Assembly (NCBI GenBank): GCA_020152595.1
Contig: JAIGNY010001459.1
Coordinates: 1,842,001 to 1,906,000 of the forward strand
From: Chiridota heheva
Taxonomy: Eukaryota; Echinodermata; Holothuroidea; Apodida; Chiridotidae
DNA: 64,000 nt
Direction of reading: 5' to 3'
The number at the start of each line of letters is the position of its first letter. The stretch's first letter is position 1. Below, piece after piece: positions 48,176 through 59,900 of this stretch. A program made the position numbers and the translations under genes. The notes beneath the pieces are model-generated. The model saw only the letters and a list, made by a program, of their open reading frames with translations. It made no database searches and was not told the DNA's origin.

Positions 48176-48520
48176 CAGAAAAAACTAGCTTGCAGCAAGT
48201 TGCAACAAGGTAACAATTTTTAGCTTGTGCAAACCTGCTGCAAGCTTGCTGCAACCTTGCAGCAAGCTAGTATTTGGGACAAATGCAAGCTTGCTAGCTT
48301 GCACAAACTAACATTAGCTTGCGCAAGCTAGCAAACAATATTTGTTAGCTTGTGCAAGCTTGCAGAAAGTTTTTGCAAGCTTTTAGAAAGGTTTTTGCTA
48401 GTTCGGCAAGCTAACAAGTTTGCATTTGTCCCAAATACTAGTTTGCTGCAGGGTTGCAGCAAGTTTGCACAAGCTAAAAATGTTAGCTTATTGCAAACTT
48501 GCAGCAACCTAGTTTTTCTG
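48176..48520. mobile_element. 345-bp hairpin MITE with TA target duplication
   Basis: The ends are CAGAAAAAACTAGCTTGCAG and CAACCTAGTTTTTCTG, inverted copies, each flanked by TA. The arms pair over more than 110 bp (for example TAGTATTTGGGACAAATGCA on the left, TGCATTTGTCCCAAATACTA on the right). TA duplication and a hairpin body suggest a Tc1/mariner-mobilised MITE. Confidence 0.8.
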
Positions 48521-49339
48521 TAGGAGTGAGCTTGTTACTTGATATTCCGTTTGGGATTTGTCCCAAACTATAAATAAACTGGGGGTATAATCTTCATAAT
48601 TGATAGCTCGTTTGGGCTATAACTTGCGTTTAAAAACTAAAGCTTTAAAACTAAAATAGCCTTGAATAGGCTAAGTAAATCATATGACAGGGACACCAAC
48701 AACGAGGGCCGTGGTGGGAGGGGACATGCCCCCAATAATTTCCTAAGCAGCAATTCTCAAAAAAAGCCTTTAACCTATTTGCCCGATGGCAAATTGCCAA
48801 CATTGGTTTTGGCTCCCTAATCTCAAACCCATAGGCAGAATTTGACTGTTGGGGAAAGTAAAAAGTGTATATTTGAGGGGTTTGAGAGCGGCGGGAATCA
48901 CAAAATCATGGTAGATACATCACATCACCATACAAAAGTACCCATTTGGACAAAAAGTGAGGGTGGGAAAGTGCTCCCTTTCTCCCCCAGATCCCGCCTA
49001 TGCTCAAACAATATGTGTAGGAACCATGGGACAGGGGGCACGTTTCCTCACAATTTTGAAAACTGACAAGAGTGCCCTCTTTTTGTTCCGATGCTAATTT
49101 CATAAGGAACCTAAGCAGTCATGCTGGTGTGTGTATGTATGTGTGAATGCATGTATGGGTGTATATCTGTCAAAGCTTACTCCCATGATTATTCTGCTTG
49201 TTTACCATTCATATTTGTTTTAAAGTATTTTAAGTTTCATTGTAAGCGCAATGAGCTTGTCACAAGGAGTAGTGCATCAAATGCTTCCTTTATGTACAGT
49301 ATGTATGTGTGTGTATGTGTGTCTGTGACAGCAAGCTCA

Positions 49340-49720
49340 TACCATGATATCTCAAGAACAATACACTGGATTCATGTCATATGTGGTACACATATAGCCC
49401 ATGGTCCGTAGATATGCTCTATTGTTTTTGGTGGTGATGTCATGCATATTAATGAGTAGGCGGGGTTTAATGTAAATATTTTTAAATGCTCATATTTTTA
49501 CAACCATATGTCTGCTTTGTTTCATATTGGTTGTAATTATGCTGTTAGCTCTTGTGTACATGTTCATGGTACAAAAATGTTGAATTTCATTGATATGCAT
49601 AGTAGGCGGGACTTAACATGATTTTGCTGAAAAGAGCTTGTAAACATTGTATCTCAAGAATGGTAAACTGGATTCATGTCATATTTGGTACATATCATTT
49701 TCAAAAAAAATAAACATCAA
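49340..49720. repeat. Dispersed repeat, partner of 6070-6225
   Basis: Contains ATCTCAAGAACAATACACTG, GATTCATGTCATATGTGG and a second, similar segment at 49650-49700. The reverse complement matches 6080-6190. Confidence 0.55.
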
Positions 49721-49898
49721 ACATGGATTTCTTTCCTAACAACCCCAGGCAAGCGCTGCTTGAATTAACTACCCACCAATACAAAAATAAAAAGCAAGCT
49801 TGTAACTACTCCAAAAATATATGTTGAGCTACTACATCATTTATGTTCTTGTTATGAATGTTGAGAATTGTTAATAATTATAATCTTTTTATTACTAG

Positions 49899-50221
49899 GA
49901 TTCCAAGGAGATCCATATGCACAGGAAAGTGAGAATGTTCCAGGTAACTCCAAGAAACGCTCTGATGTTAATCATGCACGATACTCAAATCAAGAATTTC
50001 AACACAGGCAAGCAGCCGGCTCTTCTCGGTTTGGTCAGAGATATCAAAATCAGTGGCAGGAGAACACTGGCATACGGGGCTTTAGCCACACATACCAAGA
50101 AAAGCAAAGCATGGGGTCTGGTAAGGATCCACATACACAGCGTCCAGCAGCAAAGTCTAGCTGGTCAAGAACTGGGGTTGGCCAAGGTGGACTTCAAGAT
50201 GCAAGGAAAAGTATGCAACAG
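49899..50221 (+). CDS. Plus gene, first exon seen: Gln/Arg/Ser-rich
   Basis: A 323-bp exon with acceptor TTTTTATTACTAG and donor GTATTG; phase 1 in, phase 0 out. It encodes FQGDPYAQESENVPGNSKKR, then a stretch rich in Gln, Ser, Gly and Arg ending LQDARKSMQQ. No folded domain is visible; a basic, polar, probably disordered region of the kind often seen in RNA-binding proteins. The phase-1 entry is the same as exon 2 of the minus gene, but the sequences do not align. Exon 1 must lie upstream and was not found. The first methionine in the open frame, at 49868, is in the intron and not a likely start. Confidence 0.75.
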
Positions 50222-50291
50222 GTATTGTGGTTGAAACAGTATTTTGTACAAACTTGTATGTTTGCGTTTGTACTTTCTTAAAATATTCATA

Positions 50292-50750
50292 GACACCAGT
50301 AGGAAACAATGGGTAACCCTTGTCAGACCAGTAGGAAACAATGGGTAACCCTTGTCAGACCAGTAGGAAACAATGGGTAACCCTTGTCAGACCAGTAGGA
50401 AACAATGGGTAACCCTTGTCAGACCAGTAGGAAACAATGGGTAACCCTTGTCAGACCAGTAGGAAACAATGGGTAACCCTTGTCAGACCAGTAGAAACAA
50501 TGGGTAACCCTTGTCAGACCAGTAGGAAACAATGGGTAATCCTTGTCAGACCAGTAGGAAACAATGGGTAACCCTTGTCAGACCAGTAGGAAACAATGGG
50601 TAACCCTTGTCAGACCAGTAGGAAACAATGGGTAATCCTTGTCAGACCAGTAGGAAACAATGGGTAACCCTTGTCAGACCAGTAGGAAACAATGGGTAAC
50701 CCTTGTCAGGCCAGTAGGAAACAATGGGTAACCCTTGTCAGACTAAAACT
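50292..50750. repeat. 32-bp minisatellite, about 14 copies
   Basis: Nearly identical copies of a 32-bp unit containing ACCAGTAGGAAACAATGGGT and then AACCCTTGTCAG, starting 70 bp after the donor of the preceding exon. Only a few point variants (AATCC, a lost G, AGGCC) occur, so the array is young. Confidence 0.97.
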
Positions 50751-50914
50751 GGAAATTGGACTGGGGCTTCCCCCAATTTCAGTCTGACAGGTATTATAAA
50801 ACAGACAACCTCATTTTAAAGATTGGTAGATTGGTGTTGAAAGTGTAAGACAACAGGAAAGTATTGAATGTCTGTGTTATTATCTGTGATATACCTTTTC
50901 AATTGTGGCAATGT

Positions 50915-51003
50915 GGTGTGTGTGTGTGTGTGTGGGGGGGGGGGGGTGCATGTGTGTGTGTGTGTGGGGGTGCATGTGTGTGTGTGTGTGTGTGTGTGTG
51001 AGT
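50915..51003. repeat. GT microsatellite with G runs
   Basis: (GT)n interrupted by a run of 13 G near 50933 and a second GGGGG. Confidence 0.95.
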
Positions 51004-51329
51004 ATTAGGTGTGGACAATGGCTGGGAGTAACTTCTTTCAGGATTATGTAATAATGTAATAATTATTTATTCATTCTTATAGAAAATATCAATTATATAG
51101 ATTTCTCTTAGTCTAGAGTGTATTACCTCATTAAGCTTTAAACAGGTTTTAAGATAATTTCCTTTCACAAAAATTGTTGATACTATTAAAAGAAATATGT
51201 ACAGCCACATTTGTTAATTTCATTTATACAGCACTGGGAAGAAACATGAAGAAATAGCACTGTTGTTATTCAAACAGAACACTTCATTAAATTCTGTAAA
51301 ACTTAATCAATCAATAAGTTATAATTAAT

Positions 51330-51660
51330 GATGATGATAATAATAATAATAATAATAATGATAATAATAATTAGTTTATGTAGCGTTATATTCAAACAAA
51401 CAAATTCAGAAATGTTTTACAATGAACAATGTAAAGTAAAACAAAACATCTATGAGATATCGCTAACAACCTAAAGAAAATGACGTATTATAGTAAGCTT
51501 TGAAAGATTAGTTTGAAGAAATGTGGATTGATTTTCTGTTTGTCTGACATTAGCTTGAAGTTCATGCCACTAAAGTGGTCCCACCTTCCAAAATACCCTC
51601 CCACCAAGTGTTTCATGTTTTGTAATTGGTTCCTGAAAGCAAATATCATTTTTACAAACA
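51330..51660 (-). mobile_element. LINE 3'-end fragment
   Basis: An (ATA)-rich stretch at 51335-51370 followed by TTTATGTAGCGTTATA resembles the tail and 3' box of the L2-like copies at 24225 and 34110. The minus-strand frame reads LVGGYFGRWDHFSGMNF without clear RT blocks. Confidence 0.4.
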
Positions 51661-52019
51661 ACAAGTTCTGGGTTTTAGCTTGACTGTTCAAAGAATAGTA
51701 CTAGCTATTCAACTTACGCATTGGCATCAGTGTCAACATGGACTTTGACATCCGATTAAAGTGTTTGGAAGAATTTTGTTCTTACTATTATGAACTTTTG
51801 TACATGAGTAGAAGCATGCAGTGGCACAACTAGAGTTATGGGGGCCCATTGGGGAATATAGAGATCGGGCCCCATAACAGACATATAGCAGTGTCATTGC
51901 TCAGGCCCCTCAAATCTAGATTTTTACTCGGGGCACGTGGGGATTTCCAGCCCTATTGTTGTGCCACTGGGTAGAAGTAATAGCGAGTTAATTATGACTG
52001 TTTTATGGCATTGTTTCAG

Positions 52020-52151
52020 GGTGAGCCATCTGCAGGTGGCAGGAATAGAGGAAGGAGGAGAAGGACAAAACAAGGAGGAAGTGGCGGCGACCTCCTCTCA
52101 TTACCTCAGAATATTCAGGATATGGACAGTGATGGTAGCACCAAGCATCAG
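52020..52151 (+). CDS. Plus gene exon: RGG-like basic linker
   Basis: A 132-bp exon, 44 codons, phase 0 to 0, with acceptor TTGTTTCAG and donor GTGAGC. It reads GEPSAGGRNRGRRRRTKQGG, then SGGDLLSLPQNIQDMD and SDGSTKHQ. The arginine/glycine-rich start resembles RNA-binding RG/RGG segments and could serve as a nuclear signal. The end (SDGSTKHQ) matches the end of minus exon 4 (ADGTAKHQ), and both lead straight into the first zinc-finger exon. Confidence 0.82.
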
Positions 52152-52574
52152 GTGAGCCCTCAAAGGCTTTGCAAGGAATACATTATAATAATCTATCAGG
52201 CAAAATGTGCTTAGTAATTGACGTTCGTTGTTTCTATCTATTACCAAGGTTTGATGATTTGATATGAAAGGGGAGCACCTAGGAATCATTTTTGACTTGT
52301 GGGCCAGTTGGAAAGGTGTTTTTACTTTTTGAGTAAAAAAGTATTTACTTAAAGTATTTTTTGACATCGTATTCTGTCATGTCACGCCATATAGTAGTCA
52401 TGTTACTTTTACAATCAATGGTAAAAATTAAGTCTAAATACTTTTAATGGAATTTTGAGTGATGAGGGATGGTGACAATTCTATCTTGATACAAAATGTT
52501 GCTGAAGGAGATTTTGGTTGGTTTACCGAGGTTTCTTATCTTCTGAAAGACCTCCACTGGAGTATTTACATATA

Positions 52575-52690
52575 GAAGCTCTCAGTCATTTGTTGGACCA
52601 GTAGTGGTACACTGGTGGAGACCCACTGGGGATTGAACCTAGGATGCTGGTTTGAAAAGATGACGTTTTACTGCACTGCCACAGAGTACT
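52575..52690 (-). mobile_element. tRNA-derived SINE fragment
   Basis: The minus strand reads CTCTGTGGCAGTGCAGTAAA, then a B-box-like CTAGGTTCAATCCCCAGTGG. Short and decayed, in an intron of the plus gene. Confidence 0.55.
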
Positions 52691-53017
52691 CCAAATGTAG
52701 TTAAAATGTTAAAGACATGTAGACGCAGCATTAGCTACATTGCTTTAATGGACCTAGCAAACACTTTAGCAGAATTCTGTGAAAAATGACTATTTTACAG
52801 CTTTTCAAATTTGTATGCATCAATATGCAATTGTTTTGGCAAATGTCTGATTTATGGCTATAGCATGTATTTAATTGTGTGGTCAAGGTAGCTAGTTTTA
52901 GAAATGTGGAGGATCAACCTTAAAGCACAATAAAATCATTCAACAGAGAAAAGAGAATGAATAACATGTACAATTTATTAGTGGTCTATACTTTTTCCTT
53001 CTCACCCCTTTTTGCAG

Positions 53018-53119
53018 CTGGACCTGATAAAGAAGATTGGTATAACCATCAATTTTTCAGATCGCCAACTGGAACCTTGGAAGTGCTATTTGTGCAATGC
53101 TAACTGTCGAAATAAAAAT
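53018..53119 (+). CDS. Plus gene exon: first half of the zinc finger
   Basis: A 102-bp exon, phase 0 to 0, with acceptor CCCCTTTTTGCAG and donor GTAAGTTTC. It encodes LDLIKKIGITINFSDRQL, then EPWKCYLCNANCRNKN. The two cysteines of CYLC are the first zinc ligands; the matching histidines are 10 kb away in the exon at 63119. Length, phase, motif (K.IGI..NF.....L..WKCYLCN) and intron position all equal those of minus exon 5, so the two are paralogous. Residue substitutions are conservative around the finger, suggesting that both genes were kept by selection. Confidence 0.9.
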
Positions 53120-53309
53120 GTAAGTTTCTTTATTTTAAGCTCAACAAAGTTGAGGTTTTAAAATGGGAACTTTCTGTTAACTTTCGTCTCCCATTTTTTA
53201 ATTGTATCTAGTCAGAGGTTTTTGACCAAAGACTTCTGAAATGTGGCAGTTTTGAAGAGCATGAAAATCTCCACATGGGGTGTATTCTATTTTTCATTTA
53301 CTGTTTGCA

Positions 53310-54561
53310 TTTTATCAACCACCTCAATGACAATAATCTGATGGATCCTCTACAATCAGCATACCGTGCTAAACATAGCACGAAGACAGCTCTCTTAAAA
53401 ATTCAGAAAGACATTTTACGAGAAGTGGATTAAAAAAGAGTTGTTTTAGTGGTCCTTTTGGACCCTACCTCTGCATTTGATACTGTAGACCATGCTAATT
53501 TGTTTTGAGGAAGGCTTTAAAGTAACGGGAGTTGCACTTAGATGGTTCTCGTCCTACCTTACAGGATGGAAGAGCTCTGTGAGTGTCTCTAATGGTAATC
53601 AAAACCAAAAACACATAAGTATGGACTCCCTCAAGGCTCCATATTGGGACCCTTGCTGTTCCCGGTTTACACTGCACCACTGGGTGACATTGCAAAACAG
53701 AATGGAGTGAGTTATCATATGTATGCTGACGATTCACAATTATATGTCTCCTGCAACCCTCGCAACACCAGCGACGTAGATAATGCTATGACAAAGTTAT
53801 CCTTCTGTATTGCTGAAATGAGGATATGGATGAGAGTCAATTATTTGAAATTAAATGATACTAAAACTGAATTTTTTATAACTGGTTCACCTCATCTTCT
53901 TAGAATACTACCTGAGTTGGAGATCACTGTTGGGTCAAGCAGTATCAAACCATCCAAATCAATCCGTAACCTTGGTGTCACTTTCAGTTCTTCGCTTTCC
54001 TTATCCAGCCATGTTGACGTTCTACGTTGGTCAATAATTTACCACATCAGAAACCTCTGGCGTATTCGAAGATTTATCGACACAAATACATGTCACCACC
54101 TAGTTCGTGCTTTAATCACTTCCAGGTTGGACTACTGCAACTCACTCTTTACTATTATGTCTCGTAAAGACTTGACAAGATTGCAGCGTCTCCAGAATAG
54201 AGCAGCGTATCTGATATTCGGTGTTGGTAGCAAAACTGATCCAGGTCCATTAATCAGCAAACTACACTGGCTACCAATATCAAAACGGGTCACCCACAAA
54301 ATACTACTCTTTATCTACAAAATCCTGAATGGTGAGGCGCCTAGGTATTTAAAGGATATGATCAAGATAAGAAAATCCACACGTGAACTTAGATCGAGTA
54401 ATGACTCCACCCGACTTCACATACCTATTTTCAATTCTGCTATAGGTGACAAAAGATTTGAAATACTTGCATCCAGATCCTGGAACACTTTACCCACCCA
54501 CATGAGAACTTCTCCATCCACCACAGTATTTAAAAAACTCTTAAAGACCCACTTATTTTGA
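53310..54561 (+). pseudogene. L2-like reverse transcriptase, C-terminal part, broken
   Basis: RT remnants in order: FINHLNDNNLMDPLQSAYRA, LDPTSAFDTVDHA, ALRWFSSYLTGW, YGLPQGSILGPLLF, the catalytic YHMYADDSQLYV, KSIRNLGVTFSSSLS, ALITSRLDYCNSLF, RLQNRAAYLIFG, KLHWLPISKRVTHKIL and LASRSWNTLPTHMR. Stops and frameshifts occur before about 53640 (a stop after REVD near 53430, breaks near 53505 and 53615), after which a single frame of 306 codons is intact. RT would have copied the element's RNA at the target site. The intact stretch suggests a fairly recent insertion. Confidence 0.88.
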
Positions 54562-54650
54562 TATTTTCATTTTGTTTAAGTTTACTTTGTAAGCGCCATG
54601 GTACTTTGGTAAATGGCGTATTTAAGTAACATTTATTATTATTATTATAT
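53310..54650 (+). mobile_element. 5'-truncated L2-like LINE with (ATT)n tail
   Basis: Inserted in the dispersed repeat also present uninterrupted at 23285-23700. The insert starts after TTTACTGTTTGCA and ends with an (ATT)n tail at about 54630-54647 just before CTGAAATAGAGCAATTTTC. The flanks join to the same sequence seen in the uninterrupted copy, so both boundaries are known within a few bases. Confidence 0.85.
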
Positions 54651-55554
54651 CTGAAATAGAGCAATTTTCATTTTCATAATTTGCATGAAAATCTGCAGTC
54701 AAATCTGGAAAATATGTGCTGATGTGTAAATAATTGCTGACAGCTGATTACACCGCAGAAATGATAAGACACCAAGGGAGGTACCACTTTGTTCACACTA
54801 CAGTGCACAGTATTCTCTGTTGTGTAAACAGTATGGAATACTATCCCTGTTAATCACCCTCACTTGTTATCTTTGCCTGAGTGACTTGTTTTCATTGTTG
54901 CAATGTAAAGTAAATTTGCAAACTTTTAAAGTTTTTTGCAGCTTTGGAGTTCCTTCAATCTAAGGTAATAGTAAATGACAAAAAACGTATTGATTTATGA
55001 AACTTTTTTGCTTTTAAAGTTGAAATTTCAAATGAAATACTGTAATTTTCAGAAAAAGTGTCTCCTGGTAATTTGGAGAAGAAAAAAAAGTATGGAATTT
55101 TCCTTCATTTAAGAAAATTTAACAATGAAAAGGAAGATGTAACCTTAGTAAGAGATATCTCGGTAATTATCTTATGAATGATGAAAGTATTTTTATTTAT
55201 AAAAATTGTTGGTGGAATCTGGGCTGTACTTCCTTGGATTCCATTGAAAAAGTCCCCTGAAAATGTATGGATTTTCCCCTTTCTATAGGAAAGTAAACTG
55301 CTTTTAGCCAACAAAAATAAGAACATTGCCAGTTTAATAGTAGTGCTGTCATGACATGTCGATTGTCGTGATATCTCTTTTCCCACGACACCAAGGGCTA
55401 TATCAGGCATAATTATTTGGCTCCGCTTTTTCTTCTTCTTATTTAACAAGTCATTTGCATGGAAGTTATTATATGAACTGACACTTTCATACACACTTTC
55501 ATACATAGTATGCTCAATCAGGGACTGATATCTAGGATGAGACTTCTTATGGAG

Positions 55555-56500
55555 CCTATGGGATGTCATGTGGGACATGGGGTGGAATGTCATGTGTGGC
55601 ATGGGGTGGAATGTCATGTGTGGCATGGGGTGGAATGTCATGTGTGGCATGGGGAGGGATGCCATGTGGAACAGGGTGGAATGCCATGTAGGATATATGG
55701 TGGAATGCCATGCGGGACATAGGGTGGAATGCTTTGGGATGGGATGTCATGTGGGACATGGGATCCCACCCCATTTCAACAAGTCATTTGCATATAATTT
55801 ATTATATGAGCTGATACTTTCATACATAGTATGCTCAATCAGGGACTGTGATAGCTAGGATGAGACTTTTTATGGAGCCTGTGGATTGTCATGTGGAACA
55901 TTGAATGGGATGCCATGTGGGACATGGGGTGGGATGTCATGTGGAACAGGATGGAATGCCATGTGGGACATGGGGTGGGATGCCACTAGTAACACAGAAT
56001 GTGACATAGGTTAGAACACCATGTGTGACATAGGTTAGGAGGCTATGTGGGACATCAGGTAGGAGGCCATGGGGACATATGGTAGGAGGCCATGGGGACA
56101 TATGGTGAAATGCCATGTGAGACATATGGTGGCATGCCATGTGAGACATACTGTATGGTGGAATGCCATGTGAGAGATATGGTGGAATGCCATGTGAGAC
56201 AAGGCATGGGATAGGATGTCATGTGGGACATGGGATGGGATGTCATTTAGGACAATGGATGGGATCCATGTGAGACATAGGGTGGGATGCCATGTTGGTC
56301 ATAGGGTGGGATGCCATGTGGGTCATAGAATGGGATGCCATTCGGGACATGGTGGAATGCCACATGGGACAAGGGATGGGATGTCATATGGGACATGGGG
56401 TGGGATGCCATGTGGGACAAGGGATGGGATGTCATGTGGGACATGGGTGGGTTGCTATGTGGGATATGAAATATCATGTGGGACATAGTGTAAGATGCCA
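55555..56500. repeat. Degenerate GGGATGCCATGTGGGACAT minisatellite
   Basis: Dozens of imperfect units of about 20-24 bp in two blocks (55555-55770 and 55890-56500), separated by a short segment that repeats ACTTTCATACATAGTATGCTC from 55490. Met/His-rich frames on both strands come from the repeat. Confidence 0.9.
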
Positions 56501-56794
56501 TTTTTATAATTGGCCGGGTCATATAATATGGGTGTCAATTTGCATGGGCATGCAAACCATGATGGTATTTACTGTTCTTGTTCCAAAATGATGTGACACA
56601 AAGTTTTAACAGCATGATTTGATAGTTTCATGTGTACACAATAATGTCCTTGATCCTGACAATAGGAAAAAACAACTTTTATCAGCAGCATTACAGTTTT
56701 TAATCATTACAAAATATGTGTCAGATTGCTACGGGAAAATAAGTCAAAAGATTTGCTTTTTTAATTCTATCATATAATATAAGGATCATGTCAG

Positions 56795-56955
56795 ACTTTA
56801 TTCTCCTTTAATTTCTTCAAAATTTCCTTTCAAATTGATTTGAAAAGATGTAAGCTTTTATCTTTGCTGATGATTTTTTTTCTCTGTAGACTTCCAAAAT
56901 AAATCTATCTAGAAAAACATACAAGGAGCAAATAAAGTATCTGACCTATAAATAC
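56795..56955 (+). pseudogene. Decayed duplicate of the second zinc-finger exon
   Basis: The sequence before it (TTGATTTGAAAAGATGTAAG, then CTGATGATTTTTTTTCTCTGTAG) aligns with that before the real exon (TTGATTGAAAAAGGATGTC, CTGATGATTTGTTG, CTTTATAG). After the AG at 56889, the reading TSKINLSRKTYKEQIKYL parallels TYKIHLSANKHKEHMKHL. About 45 of the first 59 exon bases match by eye. Both zinc-binding histidines are lost (H to N and H to Y), and the frame ends in a stop after about 32 codons. The 37-bp satellite starts inside this relic at about 56917. Confidence 0.85.
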
Positions 56956-59900
56956 ACACAAGGAGCAAATGAACTATCTGACTTATAAATACACACAAGG
57001 AGCAAATGAAATATCTGACCTATAAATACACACAGGGAGCAAATGAATTATCTGACCTATAAATACACACAAGGAGCAAATGAACTATCTGACCTATAAA
57101 TACACACAAGGAGCAAATGAACTATCTGACCTATAAATACACACAAGGAGCAAACGAACTATCTAACCTATAAATACACACAAGGAGCAAATGAACTATC
57201 TGACCTATAAATACACACAAGGAGCAAATGAACTATCTGACCTATAAATACACACAGGGAGCAAATGAATTATCTGACCTATAAATACACACAAGGAGCA
57301 AATGAACTATCTGACCTATAAATACACACAAGGAGCAAATGAACTATCTGACCTATAAATACACACAAGGAGCAAATGAATTATCTGACCTATAAATACA
57401 CACAAGGAGCAAATGAACTATCTGACGTATAAATACACACAAGGAGCAAATGAACTATCTAACCTATAAATACACACAAGGAGCAAATGAACTATTGACC
57501 TATAAGTACACACAAGGAGCAGATGAACAATCTGACCTATAAATACACACAAGGAGCAAATGATCTATCTGACCTATAAATACACACAAGGAGCAAATGA
57601 ACTATCTAACCTATAAATACACACAAGGAGCAAATGAACTATCTAACCTATAAGTACACACAAGGAGCAGATGAACAATCTGACCTATAAATACACACAA
57701 GGAGCAAATGATCTATCTGACCTATAAATACACACAAGGAGCAAATGATCTATCTGACGTATAAATACACACAAGGAGCAAATGAACTATCTGACCTATA
57801 AATACACACAAGGAGCAAATGAACTATCTGGCCTATAAATACACACAAGGAGCAAATGAAATATCTGACCTATAAATACACACAAGGAGCAAATGATCTA
57901 TCTAACCTATAAATACACACAAGGAGCAAACGAACTATCTAACCTATAAATACACACAAGGAGCAAATGAACTATCTAACCTATAAGTACACACAAGGAG
58001 CAGATGAACAATCTGACCTATAAATACTCACAAGGAGCAAATGAACAATCTGACCTATAAATACACACAAGGAGCAAATGAACTATCTGACCTATAAATA
58101 CACACAAGGAGCAAATGAACTATCTAACCTATAAATACACACAAGGAGCAAATGATCTATCTGACGTATAAATACACACAAGGAGCAAATGAACTATCTG
58201 ACCTATAAATACACACAAGGAGCAAATTAACTATCTGACCTATAAATACACACAAGGAGCAAATTAACTATCTGGCCTATAAATACACACAAGGAGCAAA
58301 TGAACTATCTGACCTATAAATACACACAAGGAGCAAATAAGCTATCTGACCAATAAATACACACAAGGAGCAAATGAACTATTGACCTATAAATACACAC
58401 AAGGAGCAAATGAACTATCTGACCAATTAATACACACAAGGAGCAAATGAACTATCTAACCTATAAATACACACAAGGAGCAAATGAACTATCTGACCTA
58501 TAAATACACACAAGGAGCAAATGATCTATCTGACCTATAAATACTCACAAGGAGCAAATGAACAATCTGACCTATAAATACACACAAGGAGCAAATGATC
58601 TATCTGACCTATAAATACACACAAGGAGCAAATGAACTATCTAACCTATAAATACACACAAGGAGCAAATGAACTATCTAACCTATAAATACACACAAGG
58701 AGCAAATGATCTATCTGACGTATAAATACACACAAGGAGCAAATGAACTATCTGACCTATAAATACACACAAGGAGCAAATTAACTATCTGACCTATAAA
58801 TACACACAAGGAGCAAATTAACTATCTGGCCTATAAATACACACAAGGAGCAAATGAACTATCTGACCTATAAATACACACAAGGAGCAAATAAGCTATC
58901 TGACCAATAAATACACACAAGGACAAATGAACTATTGACCTATAAATACACACAAGGAGCAAATGAACTATCTGACCAATTAATACACACAAGAGCAAAT
59001 GAACTATCTAACCTATAAATACACACAAGGAGCAAATGAACTATCTGACCTATAAATACACACAAGGAGCAAATGATCTATCTGACCTATAAATACTCAC
59101 AAGGAGCAAATGAACTATCTAACCTATAAATACACACAAGGAGCAAATGAACTATCTAACCTATAAATACACACAGGGAGCAAATGAACTATCTAACCTA
59201 TAAATACACACAAGGAGCAAATGAACTATCTAACCTATAAATACACACAGGGAGCAAATGAACTATCTAACCTATAAATACACACAAGGAGCAAATGAAC
59301 TATCTAACCTATAAATACACACAAGGAGCAAATGAACTATCTAACCTATAAATACTCACAAGGAGCAAATGAACAATCTGACCTATAAATACACACAAGG
59401 AGCAAATGATCTATCTAACCTATAAGTACACACAAGGAGCAAATGAACTATCTAACCTATAAGTACACACAAGGAGCAAATGATCTATCTGACCTATAAA
59501 TACACACAAGGAGCAAATGAACAATCTGACCTATAAATACACACAAGGAGCAAATGAACTATCTGACCTATAAATACACACAAGGAGCAAATGAACAATC
59601 TGACCTATAAATACACACAAGGAGCAAATGATCTATCTGACCTATAAATACACACAAGGAGCAAATGAACTATCTAACCTATAAATACACACAAGGAGCA
59701 AATGAACTATCTAACCTATAAATACACACAAGGAGCAAATGAACTATCTGACGTATAAATACACACAAGGAGCAAATGAACTCTCTGGCCTATAAATACA
59801 CACAAGGAGCAAATTAACTATCTGACCTATAAATACACACAAGGAGCAAATGATCTATCTGACCTGTAAATACACACAGGGAGCAAATGAACTATCTAAC

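Noticed and set aside
49868-49898. Methionine with a hydrophobic stretch (MLIIIIFLLLG) as a signal peptide for the plus gene
   Set aside because: This stretch lies before a good TTACTAG acceptor and is intron sequence; the exon starts at 49899 in phase 1.
55105-56591. Met/His-rich frames on both strands
   Set aside because: Generated by the degenerate GGGATGCCATGTGGGACAT repeat.
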